From: Erythroxylum novogranatense
Lineage: Eukaryota; Streptophyta; Magnoliopsida; Malpighiales; Erythroxylaceae
Assembly (NCBI GenBank): GCA_029891385.1
Contig: CM057228.1
Location: forward strand, 135,373,475 to 135,437,474
Length of the DNA: 64,000 nt
Direction: 5' to 3'
Shown piece by piece: positions 54,390-64,000 of this stretch (the first letter of the stretch is position 1; each line of letters opens with the position of its first letter). The position numbers and the translations under genes are program-made. The notes below the pieces were generated by a model. It ran no database searches and had not been told where the DNA came from. It saw only the letters and a program-made list of their open reading frames with translations.

Positions 54390-55120
54390 ATCTTTCATAA
54401 TAATGTTGAATCATCCAATGGAACATCCTCATTTTCGTTACCATTATCTAATGACAGTGCACTTGTTTGATGAGCCAATATTTCGTCTTATAAAGCATAG
54501 TCAATCTAACCGTTAAACGATAAAATTTATCTTTAAATTTGAGTGATATATTTTATCAAGTGAAACTCATGATGTATGTCTCTATTTAAGTCACTACGAT
54601 CTGATATGATAAACTATGTCTTCATCAATCTGTAGTTACTATAGATGATGGACCTTAGATATGTAAAACACTTATTTTGTGATATAACTTCTAAATCAAT
54701 CTTTACCTTCATATTGGTAGCTACCTTATGCCCCAAAAAGTTACACCCTACGCACTCAATCTTAGTTTATTCAATTTTAAACCCTTCAATTATATTGTAT
54801 TTTTCGAGAGTTTAAAATTAACATTGACACTTTCTTTATCTTGTCCACTAAAATAATATCATTAGTAAACCACACACAAGACAGATCCACTTGAATTTTT
54901 TTTGTGAGCTTATCAATCAAAAAGGGACTCAAAGATGAGCCTTAGACAGTCCAATATCGATAGAAAAATGTTTTATATCTCCTCATATTATCCTCACTCT
55001 ATTTTTTATACCTTCGTTTATATCCCAAATAACTCGTATATAAGTCATACGACACTCCCATATAATTTCTCTAAATACCTTACCATATGTCTTTCTCTAA
55101 ATCGATACAAATTATGTGTT
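54390..55120 (-). pseudogene. LINE reverse transcriptase remnant (RTE-like)
   Basis: On the minus strand the frames give REIIWEC, TYIRVIWDINEGIKNRVRI, LSCVWFTNDIILVDK (the catalytic F/YADD box, here FTND), VXFLGHKVA and CFTYLRSIIYS (family: CFRYLGSIIH), KFYR-like text, MLYKTKYWLIK (family: MLYGTECWAVKKQ) and MRMFHWM (family: MRMLRWM). This order is that of plant RTE-type LINE ORF2 proteins. Many stops and frameshifts, and loss of the first catalytic Asp, show it is dead. Confidence 0.8.
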
Positions 55121-55899
55121 GGTCACGCTCTCTTTTCCTATAACATACCTGTAAATCGAATTGGAACACCCACAGTCATCCTTTTCAAGTGTAAAAATTA
55201 TTTAATATTAGGATGATTTTCAACTGTAAAATTGACCATTGTACTAGACCGTAATGGTAAATTAGTCCCCTCTTGATCAAGATCGCATGCTTTAATTGAC
55301 TTCGGGCAATCAATTTTATTTTTATAGTATTTAACAACTTAGTCGAATATTGATTAATAAAGAAACGAGTCTTTTATAATTTAATTAAGTAACATCATTA
55401 ATTGTTATCAAAACTTATTTTGATATTATTTATTTTTGGGAAAATAGACAGTATATCAATTTCATTACTTTACGATAAGGTAAGTGTGAAAGGGGTATTC
55501 ATATTCTTTATGTCTCGTTTCGTATCTAGAAAAGTAAAAGGACGCAGCAATAAAGGCTAATAAAGAACATATATAAAATAATATATTCCTTTGCTTTTTT
55601 TCATTTATCCGTAACCTTCTTTTTGGGAAAATTGTACAACAAAAAAGCTAATTAAGAACATTCGGTCCCTCTCCTACAAAAAGTAGCAACATTTTGCGAT
55701 GCCACGATCCGACCTTGCATTCTTTCCTTTTCACCATCTTCAAAAGCTAACATGAGAATCTTATCCTCGCATGCATATATGTGAGATGCTCATACGTACG
55801 TGATGCTCATAAGTTTGAATGCTTGATGTTTTTTTATATTTTATTCGAGGAAATTTCGTAAAGCCAACAAAAAGACACTTTTGATGATCTAACTGACGC
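55121..55899. other. AT-rich spacer; no gene seen
   Basis: No gene, RNA or transposon end is recognisable here. Confidence 0.4.
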
Positions 55900-56080
55900 A
55901 CACCACCTCACGAGAATTTAAAAGCGCAAGACCTCATCATCAAGTACCAACTATTCTCCGTCTAAATGTAAACCCCCACGCTTCAGAACTTTTATAGAGA
56001 GATTTAGTATGGAATCAAACCTAGAACCTAACCAAAATCAAGCTCCGCTCTCAACCATCGAGCCACACCTGTCAATGACT
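55900..56080 (-). mobile_element. tRNA-derived SINE-like copy
   Basis: On the minus strand, GTGTGGCTCGATGGTTGAGAG is a good box A and GGTTTGATTCC a good box B, about 40 bp apart, followed by a body of about 110 bp. The tRNA fold and CCA-end are not maintained. It appears to be a different family from 51536-51725. Confidence 0.6.
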
Positions 56081-59000
56081 GCTTGATGTTATGTTAAAGA
56101 TATGTTAGATAAATTTTGATTATAGAATATCTAAATCCAGACACACCCTCTTTTCAAAAAAGACTATTCTCTTATTCTAATGATATATAAAGTCCATCAA
56201 TCCTTACATTTCATCCATATGATTGGAATAACACAATGTTGTGGTTTATTAGTATCTATAAGCAGCAGAAGAACGTTGGCATACTCTACCCAGCAGCCCT
56301 CACTATCACATCGTATAATCTAGAAATCATAGGTTATAGTGAACATTTTAAATGAAATCCGAGCTCTTGTAATAACAAAGGAAGTGATGCATGATCTTAT
56401 TCTTACTACAACCATGAAGTTAAGATGGAATTTATAATGTAGTCAAATGCACCTATTTGTCTATTGTAATGTAATGTTTTGATGAATTCCTCAAGGGAGA
56501 ACTCATTCTAATGATGTAAATAGTTTTGACTGCAATTAATGATAATTACTTTAATTTTCAATAAGAAAGCTTATTAGATGAGTTAGAAGACCATGTTAAT
56601 TAATCGATAATATTGATATATAGTTTAGAAGAAACCATTCTTAATTTTTATGAAAAAAGTTTATCAATCATTGCAAATCATGTATTTATAAGCTAAGAAA
56701 TGTGAATTCGACATAATATTAATTATTATTTTAAAATATTTTATAATATGTAAGTCTATTAATTATTATAAATCATGTATTTATGATAATTTATTACACA
56801 AGTCAAGAAATGGGTTCAATCCATAATTTTATTATGAGTAGTGTAATTTTGCATTTATGATAATATCAAAGTTACTATATTCTAGATAGATTAGCTTAAT
56901 GGCGTGTTTAGAGTTAATCTTAATTGATATTTAGAGTGGGGAAGCTTTTGTACTATTTAATATAAAAATATAAAACTTTAGGAAATAATTAAGCTTGTGT
57001 TAGTCCATTGACAATAAATTATTTGTTCCTGTTATCTTTTAAAATATAAAATATACTCATGATTAGTCTGTTTCTATACATAGAAATAAACAAAGTGAGT
57101 TTTAAACACATAATTAAAGTGTAAATACATAAAGATGTGAAGACTTAAACTTTAGTAAATAAAAACAAGGTAAAAGACACAGAACTCTTTTATAAATTAA
57201 TAAAATTTAAGAAAACTCTTATAATTTTAAAATTATCAAAAACTTCTAATTTTAGTTAATTAGAAAATTCATTTTCTTAAACTATAGTTAAGAAACAACA
57301 ATGAAACATGTGTAGTATGAACATCAAACGTGAACTAATCAAAATGTCAATAATATGATAATCTAACTCAACTCTTAAACTCTACTCGAACTGATTAAAT
57401 TTTAGTGCGTTTAAGTTCAATAATTGAGTTTAATCGTGACGTAAATAATATTTGATCAATTCATATTTGATATTTATAAATAAAGATTTTTATAAAATTT
57501 GAAAGTTAAACGAAATGTTTTGAGAATTTTAAGATTTTAAAATTAAAAACCCTTTTAAACTAGAAAGAAGGCTTTTTAAAGATTGAGAATTTTAAAGTCT
57601 ATATATTTTATTCTTTATTATTTAGACATGTGCCTCAACGATATTTTAAGTGAATGTTGATGATGATAATATTTTTTATTCTTTATTATTAACAAATTAA
57701 CCCCTTTTTTAATTGCAAGTAATATCATTAATGGGATAATTAAACACATTTAAACAGTTTTGCACTAACAGCTTCTTTTCAGTGAAATCCAAAAAAGAAA
57801 AATAGAAAGAAGAGCAACATCGGCCAAAGAAGAGAAGGGATGATGTTGGGGACCTCTAGCTTTGTCTTCTTTATGCGTGTACGGTCACTTTACTCAAAAC
57901 TTGATGCTTTCGAAAGCAATGGAGTGCTCTGTATGACTTAGCTCACGGCCTTTTACTCACTCACAAAAAGGAAGACGACGACTTTTTTGTATATAGTTTC
58001 TCCTCATGGTAACCTTTTCATATGTGGAATTGCTAGTGTCGTCATCCTTATGATTTCATGCACAGGCTCGTCCTTTCTTTAACTTCATCAACTAGGTTTG
58101 TAATTAAGCTAATACAAAAATTAAATTTGAGATATGAAACCTGATAATCAGCTTTGAACTTTACACAAAATCCACGATCGTAGATTGTATTCGGTTGGGG
58201 GTTCGGAGGCTGTAGCCCTCAAGACGAAATCACGTTATATTTATTATATTTTCTTGGCATATAAATACGTTGTATTCTTAGTGTACCAACATAACAAACA
58301 ATTCATAGTGAATAAAATTCTAGTCGCCTGTGAACGTAGCCATAATTTAGTGAATCATGGAAATCTGTATATATTTTGCTATTTTTGCTCTTATTTATTT
58401 GGTTGTCATGATTGAATTCTAAACAATTATCATTTTTGCATGCATGTACCTCAATCAATCGAATTAGGACTTTAGAAACTAAGTAGCATTTAGGCATGCA
58501 TTTTGAGTGAATCGATCAATAATGTTTACTTTTCATTATTTACATGAAAGAATTACTGCTTTTTACTCTCTACTTTGTTCTATTTTTATGTATTATTTAG
58601 TTTATTACTTATTCTATATTTTTATTTATTAGGTATATATTTTATTTTATTATTATCTTTTAAATTTACATTTAAATTATTATTATTTTATTATTGATAT
58701 GTATTTTTTTCTTCATTCGGATCTATCATAAACAACTTCTCCACTAATTAGAGGTGGGACCGCATCCTTAATGAGATAATTTTTTAGTTATCTAAATGGA
58801 TGCATTTGTAAAATTATAATTATACCATTGGGGATTTGATCCTATAAAACTTCAAATATTTGGTGATAAAGCCTTAAAATTATATTTTGTTGCTATTCTA
58901 CCCATTTCATTTCCTAAGATTTTTCTTTTAAATTGGTCACGAATGTCGTAGCTCTCCATTATAGAAGTAGATGCGAATCTTGTTACAATCAAAGAAGGTC

Positions 59001-59620
59001 CCAATTGGATAAACCCGAAGTTGTGTTTCCAACTAAGTTTTATGTCTCAATCTATACTAAAGTGAAATCACTACATAGAAAAAGAAAAAAAAGTTGCACC
59101 CATATAGAAAAAAAAAGCATCTCATAATTAACAATACTACAGAAATCGGAACATTATATATATGTGTGGTAAAATATAGACTTTTAATGTGGTTTAAAAT
59201 ATTCTCTTAATTTTTAAAAATAATTTCCTAATTTTGGTTAAAATAATAACAAAATATCAAATATTAAATAATAAAATATCATCAATATGATATCTCAGTT
59301 TAACCTTTAAGTTCAATTCAAACCAATTAAACTCAACCTAAGCTAATAATTTAAGATAATTATAACAAAATATTAGTTCAGAGAGAGTTTAATTTAGTTT
59401 TGTTCAATTTAAAAACTGAATTATATCGTCATATAAGTAATATTAGATTGGTATAATATTTATATTACATTTATTTTATAATTATTTTTAATTTAAAGTT
59501 AAGAAAATTAGTTTTTTAAAAATTAAAATTATGCAAAATCAAAATTTTTAAATAAAGATTAAAGAAATCATCTAAAATTTCATAAATTATAGAGGAACTC
59601 CATATACATCATCTTCATAT
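56081..59620. other. AT-rich spacer; no gene seen
   Basis: A patch at 57780-58060 is less AT-rich and non-repetitive (GGACCTCTAGCTTTGTCTTC, GACTTAGCTCACGGCC) and could be a non-coding exon or remnant, but no frame is convincing. The other frames in this stretch, such as 58185-58415 and 58933-59127, have no recognisable domain. Confidence 0.4.
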
Positions 59621-59882
59621 ATGAAACATGCAATGTTCGTCTTGGTACACAGGAAATTAGATGTTTTGCATGATATTTGTGTGCAATATTCGATCCTTAG
59701 TTTACTTTTTCTATGGAGCGACGAATCAAAAACTCTTCCAAGTAAATTATCAGAAAGTGATCTCGAGGCCGACACCAAACATCACATGGAACATTTCTCA
59801 TTTGGCTTCACCATTATGGAACCTGTTCTTTTCTAGATTTTCTTTATGGATAAACCCAACTTTACACTCTCAAAGAAAACGC

Positions 59883-59889
59883 TATAAAT
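59883..59889 (+). promoter_or_regulatory. TATA box of the intact ROXY gene
   Basis: TATAAAT lies 218 bp before the start codon in a C-rich, pyrimidine-rich 5' leader context, suggesting transcription starts near 59915 and a leader of about 185 bases. Confidence 0.6.
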
Positions 59890-60100
59890 GGCCGCATAAC
59901 CCTCGTCCATGTTCAACCACTCAGGATCCACATCAAAAGCTAGCCTCAGGTGTCTTCACCCTTCTCACTAGCTGTATACTTGTTTCACTGTTCCATTTTC
60001 TCGTCAACTTTCTCAGCAAACAAACACTAGAAAAATATCATTATTAGCGTTGCATACCCCAGTTGCTGGTTTTCGATTTATCACCTTCATCTTCACAAAT

Positions 60101-60406
60101 ATGGATAGAATTGAGCGAATGGTGGAAAACAGGCCAGTCGTGATTTTCAGCAGGAGCACATGCTGCATGTGTCATACCATCAAAACCCTGCTTAATGACT
60201 TTGGGGTTAACCCGATGGTCTATGAGCTCGACGAGATGGCCGGTGGTCGGGAACTTGAGCAGGCGCTGTCGAGGATCGGGTATCGTGCAATGCCAGTGGT
60301 GTTCATCGGCGGTCAACTTGTGGGTGGAGCAAATGAGGTGATGAGCCTTCACCTTAAGAGGACCTTAATCCCTATGCTTAGAAGGGTTGGAGCATTGTGG
60401 CTTTGA
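60101..60406 (+). CDS. CC-type glutaredoxin (ROXY-like), CCMC active site, 101 aa
   Basis: A single-exon gene. The glutaredoxin fold starts [19 protein letters not shown], with the plant-specific CCMC active site (residues 21-24). It continues with [16 protein letters not shown], a glutathione-binding [17 protein letters not shown] segment, and ends GALWL. The terminal A(L/I)WL motif is known in this family to contact TGA bZIP factors and TOPLESS co-repressors, so the protein is expected in nucleus and cytosol as a transcription cofactor. The start at 60101 is chosen because MDRIERM matches the family start; the upstream in-frame ATG at 60050 would add 17 residues not seen in relatives. A TATA box lies at 59883. 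The family includes ROXY and GRXC members; I do not assign a number. Confidence 0.94.
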   Translation: MDRIERMVENRPVVIFSRSTCCMCHTIKTLLNDFGVNPMVYELDEMAGGRELEQALSRIGYRAMPVVFIGGQLVGGANEVMSLHLKRTLIPMLRRVGALWL

Positions 60407-61500
60407 TCATTAGAGATGCTAATTACTTATCTGGATCATCAGGCACAAATAATTATAATTAATAATCTTAATCAATACTACATCTGGTATGAGATTAGCA
60501 GTGTCTGATGGATACTTACGTACTAATCCACGAGTCCATCATCGTATGTAAGAGAAGCTACATTTGGTAGCTTGACCACTTCCACCCTTTTTGTAATGTA
60601 ATGATATGCGACCTTTTTACTAATAAAAGTCATATCATTTTGAGTTTAAAGTTGGTAGAATAGGTCGACCCAATTTAAAGTTATAATAATTTTTTTTCAA
60701 ATTTTGAATGAGTTCGAAGTCGAATTTTATGACCAATTTAATTTGAAATTAAAATAAATTCTAGATCAATTTTAAAATTTATAGTTCTCTCAATTTCAAA
60801 ACATTATGATCAATTGGCATTAAAATGATATTATTTTTTAAGTTCGTTTGGCTTAGTCCAAATTTCAAACCAACCAATTTTCATATATATATATATAGCA
60901 CAATCAATATTTTAACAAATTTTCTTTTTTCATTTCCCATTTTGGTCAATTTTGCTTAACCTAAATTTAGAAAACTAAATTAATGTTATATTCATGATAC
61001 TCTAGTTATTGACAAAACATATTTTGTAGAATTATGACTTGGATAAATAAGAGATGACAATCAACTAATTTATGGGTTTTGAATCGGGTGTTTTTAATGA
61101 GTTGACTCATAAATCAGTTCAGATTATCTTCGAGACGAACTATTCTACACAAAATGATATCGTTTTGTCTATAATAATTGAACCTCTAGTCGGTCGATCT
61201 GAGCAACTCAGACACATACTTAATTAAAAAAAGAAATTATTATACATTTTTAATTTTAAAAAAATTTGCAAGACTGGCCCATTACCATCCCTGTACATCA
61301 TGATTGACTATTAATCCGACTATTGAATTTGATGGAAATTGGTAACTATGTTACGAACTAACGACTCACGTAATATTAAAATTGAATGATTGCTTAATTA
61401 GTTTGTATTTATGTAGTTTCTTTTTATAATAGTAAAATTGTACTTAAACAAATTTAATTGTGACTCAATTATTTTTCTCAAATTGAAAAAAGTTTAAAAT

Positions 61501-61656
61501 TTCATCTTCTTCCTGATAACATTCACATCTATGAAGTTATATAGTTTGCATTTTCATCCTCTTCCTAATAACATTCACATCTATGAAGTTATATAGTTTG
61601 CATTTTCATCTTCTTCCTAATAACATTAACATTTATAATATTGTTATATAGTCTAG
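61501..61656 (+). repeat. 52-bp tandem repeat, three copies
   Basis: Units start TTCATCTTCTTCCT at 61501, 61553 and 61605. The first two are nearly identical, and the third diverges after ~30 bp. Confidence 0.9.
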
Positions 61657-62802
61657 CAAGAAAATGAAATATTTTAACTATCAGTTTTGATAAAATAGCT
61701 TCTCAACTAATCAGGAATTATACTGCGTATTATTGGACCTTTATAAATTCCGTGTTCTCGAAATTTCTATTAGGTGTTGTTGTTGTATTTATAATAAAAT
61801 AAATGATATGAGAGTGATTAGAAGTTAGGACTTTGATAAGATAAATTTATTAATCGTAATTTAATATTTTAATTAAAATATTTAAGTTTTACAATTATAT
61901 GTTGTATATTAATATTTTAAAAATAGTACTAATAACATCTTAAATTTTAACGAAAGTAAAACTTTATCAATTCTTAATAATTAGATCATCAATTTAATTT
62001 ATAATATAAACTTATTAAATATTACATAATTTTAAAATAATTATTTCAAATATTAATTAAAATTTCAAGTGTAATAAATATTATTAAAATATAAGATATT
62101 AAAATAATTTGCATCAAATAATTAATATGTTTTTATTTCATAGGGTTTAAAATTTTATTAAGTATATATTAATTATTTCTTAATAATATATTAATTTTTT
62201 AAATTATATGCAAAATCTGATTAAACCAATAAAACCCTTGTGTAGGAAAAATGGATACCAACCAAAAATCCAAAACATGCTTTTACGTAAAAGGAGGTGA
62301 TGATTATAGAAAGAGGCTGTTGTGATTATATATACATTAAAAAATATATAAATATATATTTATTTCTCAATAACACGTGGGTGGGCCAGATTGGATCTCA
62401 TCCCCAAGTCCCGAGACATCTTGCAGACGATCGGGGCCCACTGCAGTAAATGTGTCAGCGACCACCTTTCTTTAAGACAACGGACACTTCTTTGTAAGAT
62501 ATTCTTATTTTTATATTAAAAATCCACATTTTATCTTTTAAATATATATATTAAATTAATATAAATATTTGAAATATTGAATTTATCCAATTAAAACCAA
62601 TATATTTATTTTTAAACTCTTAAAAATTTATCTAATAATTAGTTGCTTGAATATCTTTTAAAATAAATAAATATTATTTTAATATAAAATAAACTTAATT
62701 TATCGTTTAAAATTTTTATTTTAAAGACTGCGTAATATTGAATTTTTAAAATTTTACATATTAGTAAAACTATAAAATTAATAAACAACTTTGTATTATA
62801 AC

Positions 62803-62990
62803 TCTAAGGTGGTCGAGTTGGTGAAGTGAGAAGTATGAAGTATGAAGTTAAAAGTCTTGTATTTAAATCCCCTATTTATACTCTTTCGATCGAACCTATT
62901 ATAGAGGATTTGTTTAATAAAAAAACTCAATTGGTATGATTATTTGTAAATTTACTCAATACGTATTTAAAAAATAGTCATTTTTAACAT
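62803..62990 (+). mobile_element. tRNA-derived SINE-like copy
   Basis: GGTGGTCGAGTTGGTGAAG is a box A, and TTGTATTTAAATCCC is a degenerate box B. The body (TTTCGATCGAACCTATTATAG, AAATTTACTCAATACGTAT) aligns with 51536-51725, so the two belong to one family. Confidence 0.62.
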
Positions 62991-63834
62991 AAAAACACTT
63001 ATACATTTAAAAAATCAGTTTGCTACTTTGGATCCCATTCCTAAATTTATCAAATTTCATTTATATTCTTAAAACTTTAGGGTTGACATAAACAAAGTAT
63101 GTGTGTCTTAGACTCTTAGTAGTGTCTAAACATGTGCAAATTTGGACCAGAGTCACAAAAGTAGGAGACAGAGACAAAAAGTGTCACAAAACACTCTCCT
63201 TCTTAACCTACGCACCCCCCTCTTTGTCTCTAGTCGCTGCTACTAACTGACAGCTCATGTATTATAGGGACAGTCCTTTAACTCTATCAGCTCGCCTCCT
63301 GAGTCCTATCATTATCACTTTCACCAACCAATCTTCTCCTCTCCTCCTCACATCAGTCGCTGCATTGTTGTTTCTTATCAAGCAACTTACTTTTTCTGTT
63401 TTTGATTCTGAGCCAATCCGAAGAAGTGTCCTTTTTTTTCATCTTTACACAGTTTTCTTGGCTTCCAACAGTTTTTTTTCCTATATCATTTGTTGGATGT
63501 TTCCCTTTTTGTTTCCTTTTTCATTTTTCTGATTTTGTGTCAACTTTTTCTTGGTAGGTGAAATTCATGACCTTTCACAACATGTCTTTTCTCCTGTTGT
63601 TTAGTTCTTGGAACGTTCGTTGACTGTAGCTTCTTCGTAATTTGTTCTTTCTTTCATTTTTCTCTTTATTGTTGTTGTTGTTCTGGGTAGTGGGTGCTTT
63701 CCGGTATCTTTGTTTCTGGGTTGTGCTTGATGATAAGAATGGGTGCAGCATTTTGATAAATCCTAGGGTTTTATTGACTAAGAGTTGGTTAGTATATAGA
63801 GGAAGGTCTTGTATTGAGTATATACAAATACAAG

Positions 63835-63872
63835 ATGTTTGGTCTATCTCGTAGACGCACCAAGCTTGGAAG
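63835..63872 (+). CDS. first coding exon of a probable kelch-repeat protein gene (continues off the window)
   Basis: ATG at 63835 opens MFGLSRRRTKLGR with the last Arg codon split by a donor GTCAGT at 63873. Plant kelch/galactose-oxidase-like proteins annotated as acyl-CoA-binding-domain-containing-protein-4-like start MFGFSRRR.KLGR with an intron at the same place. The rest of the gene lies beyond the window, so the kelch repeats cannot be seen and the assignment rests on only 13 residues. Confidence 0.5.
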
Positions 63873-64000
63873 GTCAGTTAATGCAAGTCATTTGTTGACT
63901 TTGAAATGGGATGGGACTCTATAGTTTCTTAGCAGTAAGAGATGTTTCTTGTTGCAGAATGTTGTTGTTGTGTCTGTCTCTTACATGAAAATGTCTGTGG

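Larger units (their letters stand above)
60407..63834. other. AT-rich spacer, then 5' leader of the right-edge gene
   Basis: The ROXY 3' UTR is followed by AT-rich DNA to about 63150. From about 63180 the sequence becomes pyrimidine-rich (CTCTCCTTCTTAACC, CTTTGTCTC) and is probably the promoter and 5' UTR of the kelch-like gene; a donor-like GGTAGGTGAA near 63555 may mark a leader intron. Frames at 63257-63532 and 63642-63854 are leader sequence and not proteins. Confidence 0.45.

Noticed and set aside
59909..59971. Upstream open reading frame in the ROXY leader
   Set aside because: The ATG lies only about 25 bp after the TATA box, so it may not be transcribed, and 20 codons give no further support.
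59661..60047. 128-aa protein upstream of ROXY
   Set aside because: It overlaps the ROXY promoter, TATA box and leader and has no recognisable domain.
60050..60100. N-terminal extension of the ROXY protein from the ATG at 60050
   Set aside because: The 17 extra residues are not found in the family, which starts with an M(D/E)R(I/V) pattern as at 60101.
60044..60352. 102-aa minus-strand protein
   Set aside because: It is the antisense of the ROXY coding sequence and resembles no family.
62803..62880. tRNA gene
   Set aside because: Only boxes A and B are recognisable; the stems and anticodon loop do not form, and a second copy shares the non-tRNA body, which fits a SINE.
63257..63532. 91-aa hydrophobic protein
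   Set aside because: It lies in the pyrimidine-rich leader of the kelch-like gene; the Phe/Leu/Ser richness reflects CT-rich DNA.

Overview
This is a 64 kb piece of a plant nuclear genome, most likely a eudicot. The genes are split by many GT-AG introns, the intergenic DNA is very AT-rich, and the proteins belong to land-plant families. Most exon junctions were read directly from the sequence and joined by reading frame, so the multi-exon models are worked out by eye and not computed. The species cannot be named from sequence alone.

The gene-rich left half (1-32,400) holds five host genes: a CASP-like membrane protein cut by the left edge (1-1,673, +); an 11-exon mitochondrial PPR/TPR-like helical protein (4,618-7,996, -); a 12-exon CHY-RING E3 ubiquitin ligase resembling MIEL1 (10,405-12,899, -); a complete 25-exon ISWI chromatin remodeller of the CHR11/CHR17 type (18,580-25,700, +); and a 5-exon receptor-like cytoplasmic kinase very close to PBL27 (26,983-32,103, -). 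Transposon remnants lie between them. One is a Pack-MULE that carries a piece of an adenylate kinase gene, with a perfect 9-bp target duplication. Another is a 454-bp hAT-type MITE with a perfect 8-bp target duplication.

The right half (32,400-60,000) is nearly gene-free and AT-rich. It is built of decayed mobile DNA: copies of an AT-rich interspersed repeat also found in the left half, a dead hAT transposase gene split by a 2.6 kb solo LTR, an internally deleted copia element with short LTRs, a LINE reverse-transcriptase fossil and three tRNA-derived SINE-like copies. The solo LTR contains ten copies of the palindrome AAGTCGACTT, spaced mostly 20-23 bp apart. A broken CC-type glutaredoxin (ROXY) lies at 50.7-51.0 kb, and an intact single-exon ROXY gene with a TATA box is at 60.1 kb. 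The window ends in the first coding exon of what looks like a kelch-repeat protein gene (63,835 onward).

No operon-like or defence-island-like system is present. The host genes are unrelated single-copy loci with individual roles: membrane scaffold, organelle helical-repeat protein, E3 ligase, chromatin remodeller, immune kinase and redox/transcription cofactor. The best second-look items are the LTR palindrome array, the Pack-MULE, the paired E2F-like sites before the ISWI gene, and the ROXY pseudogene/gene pair.
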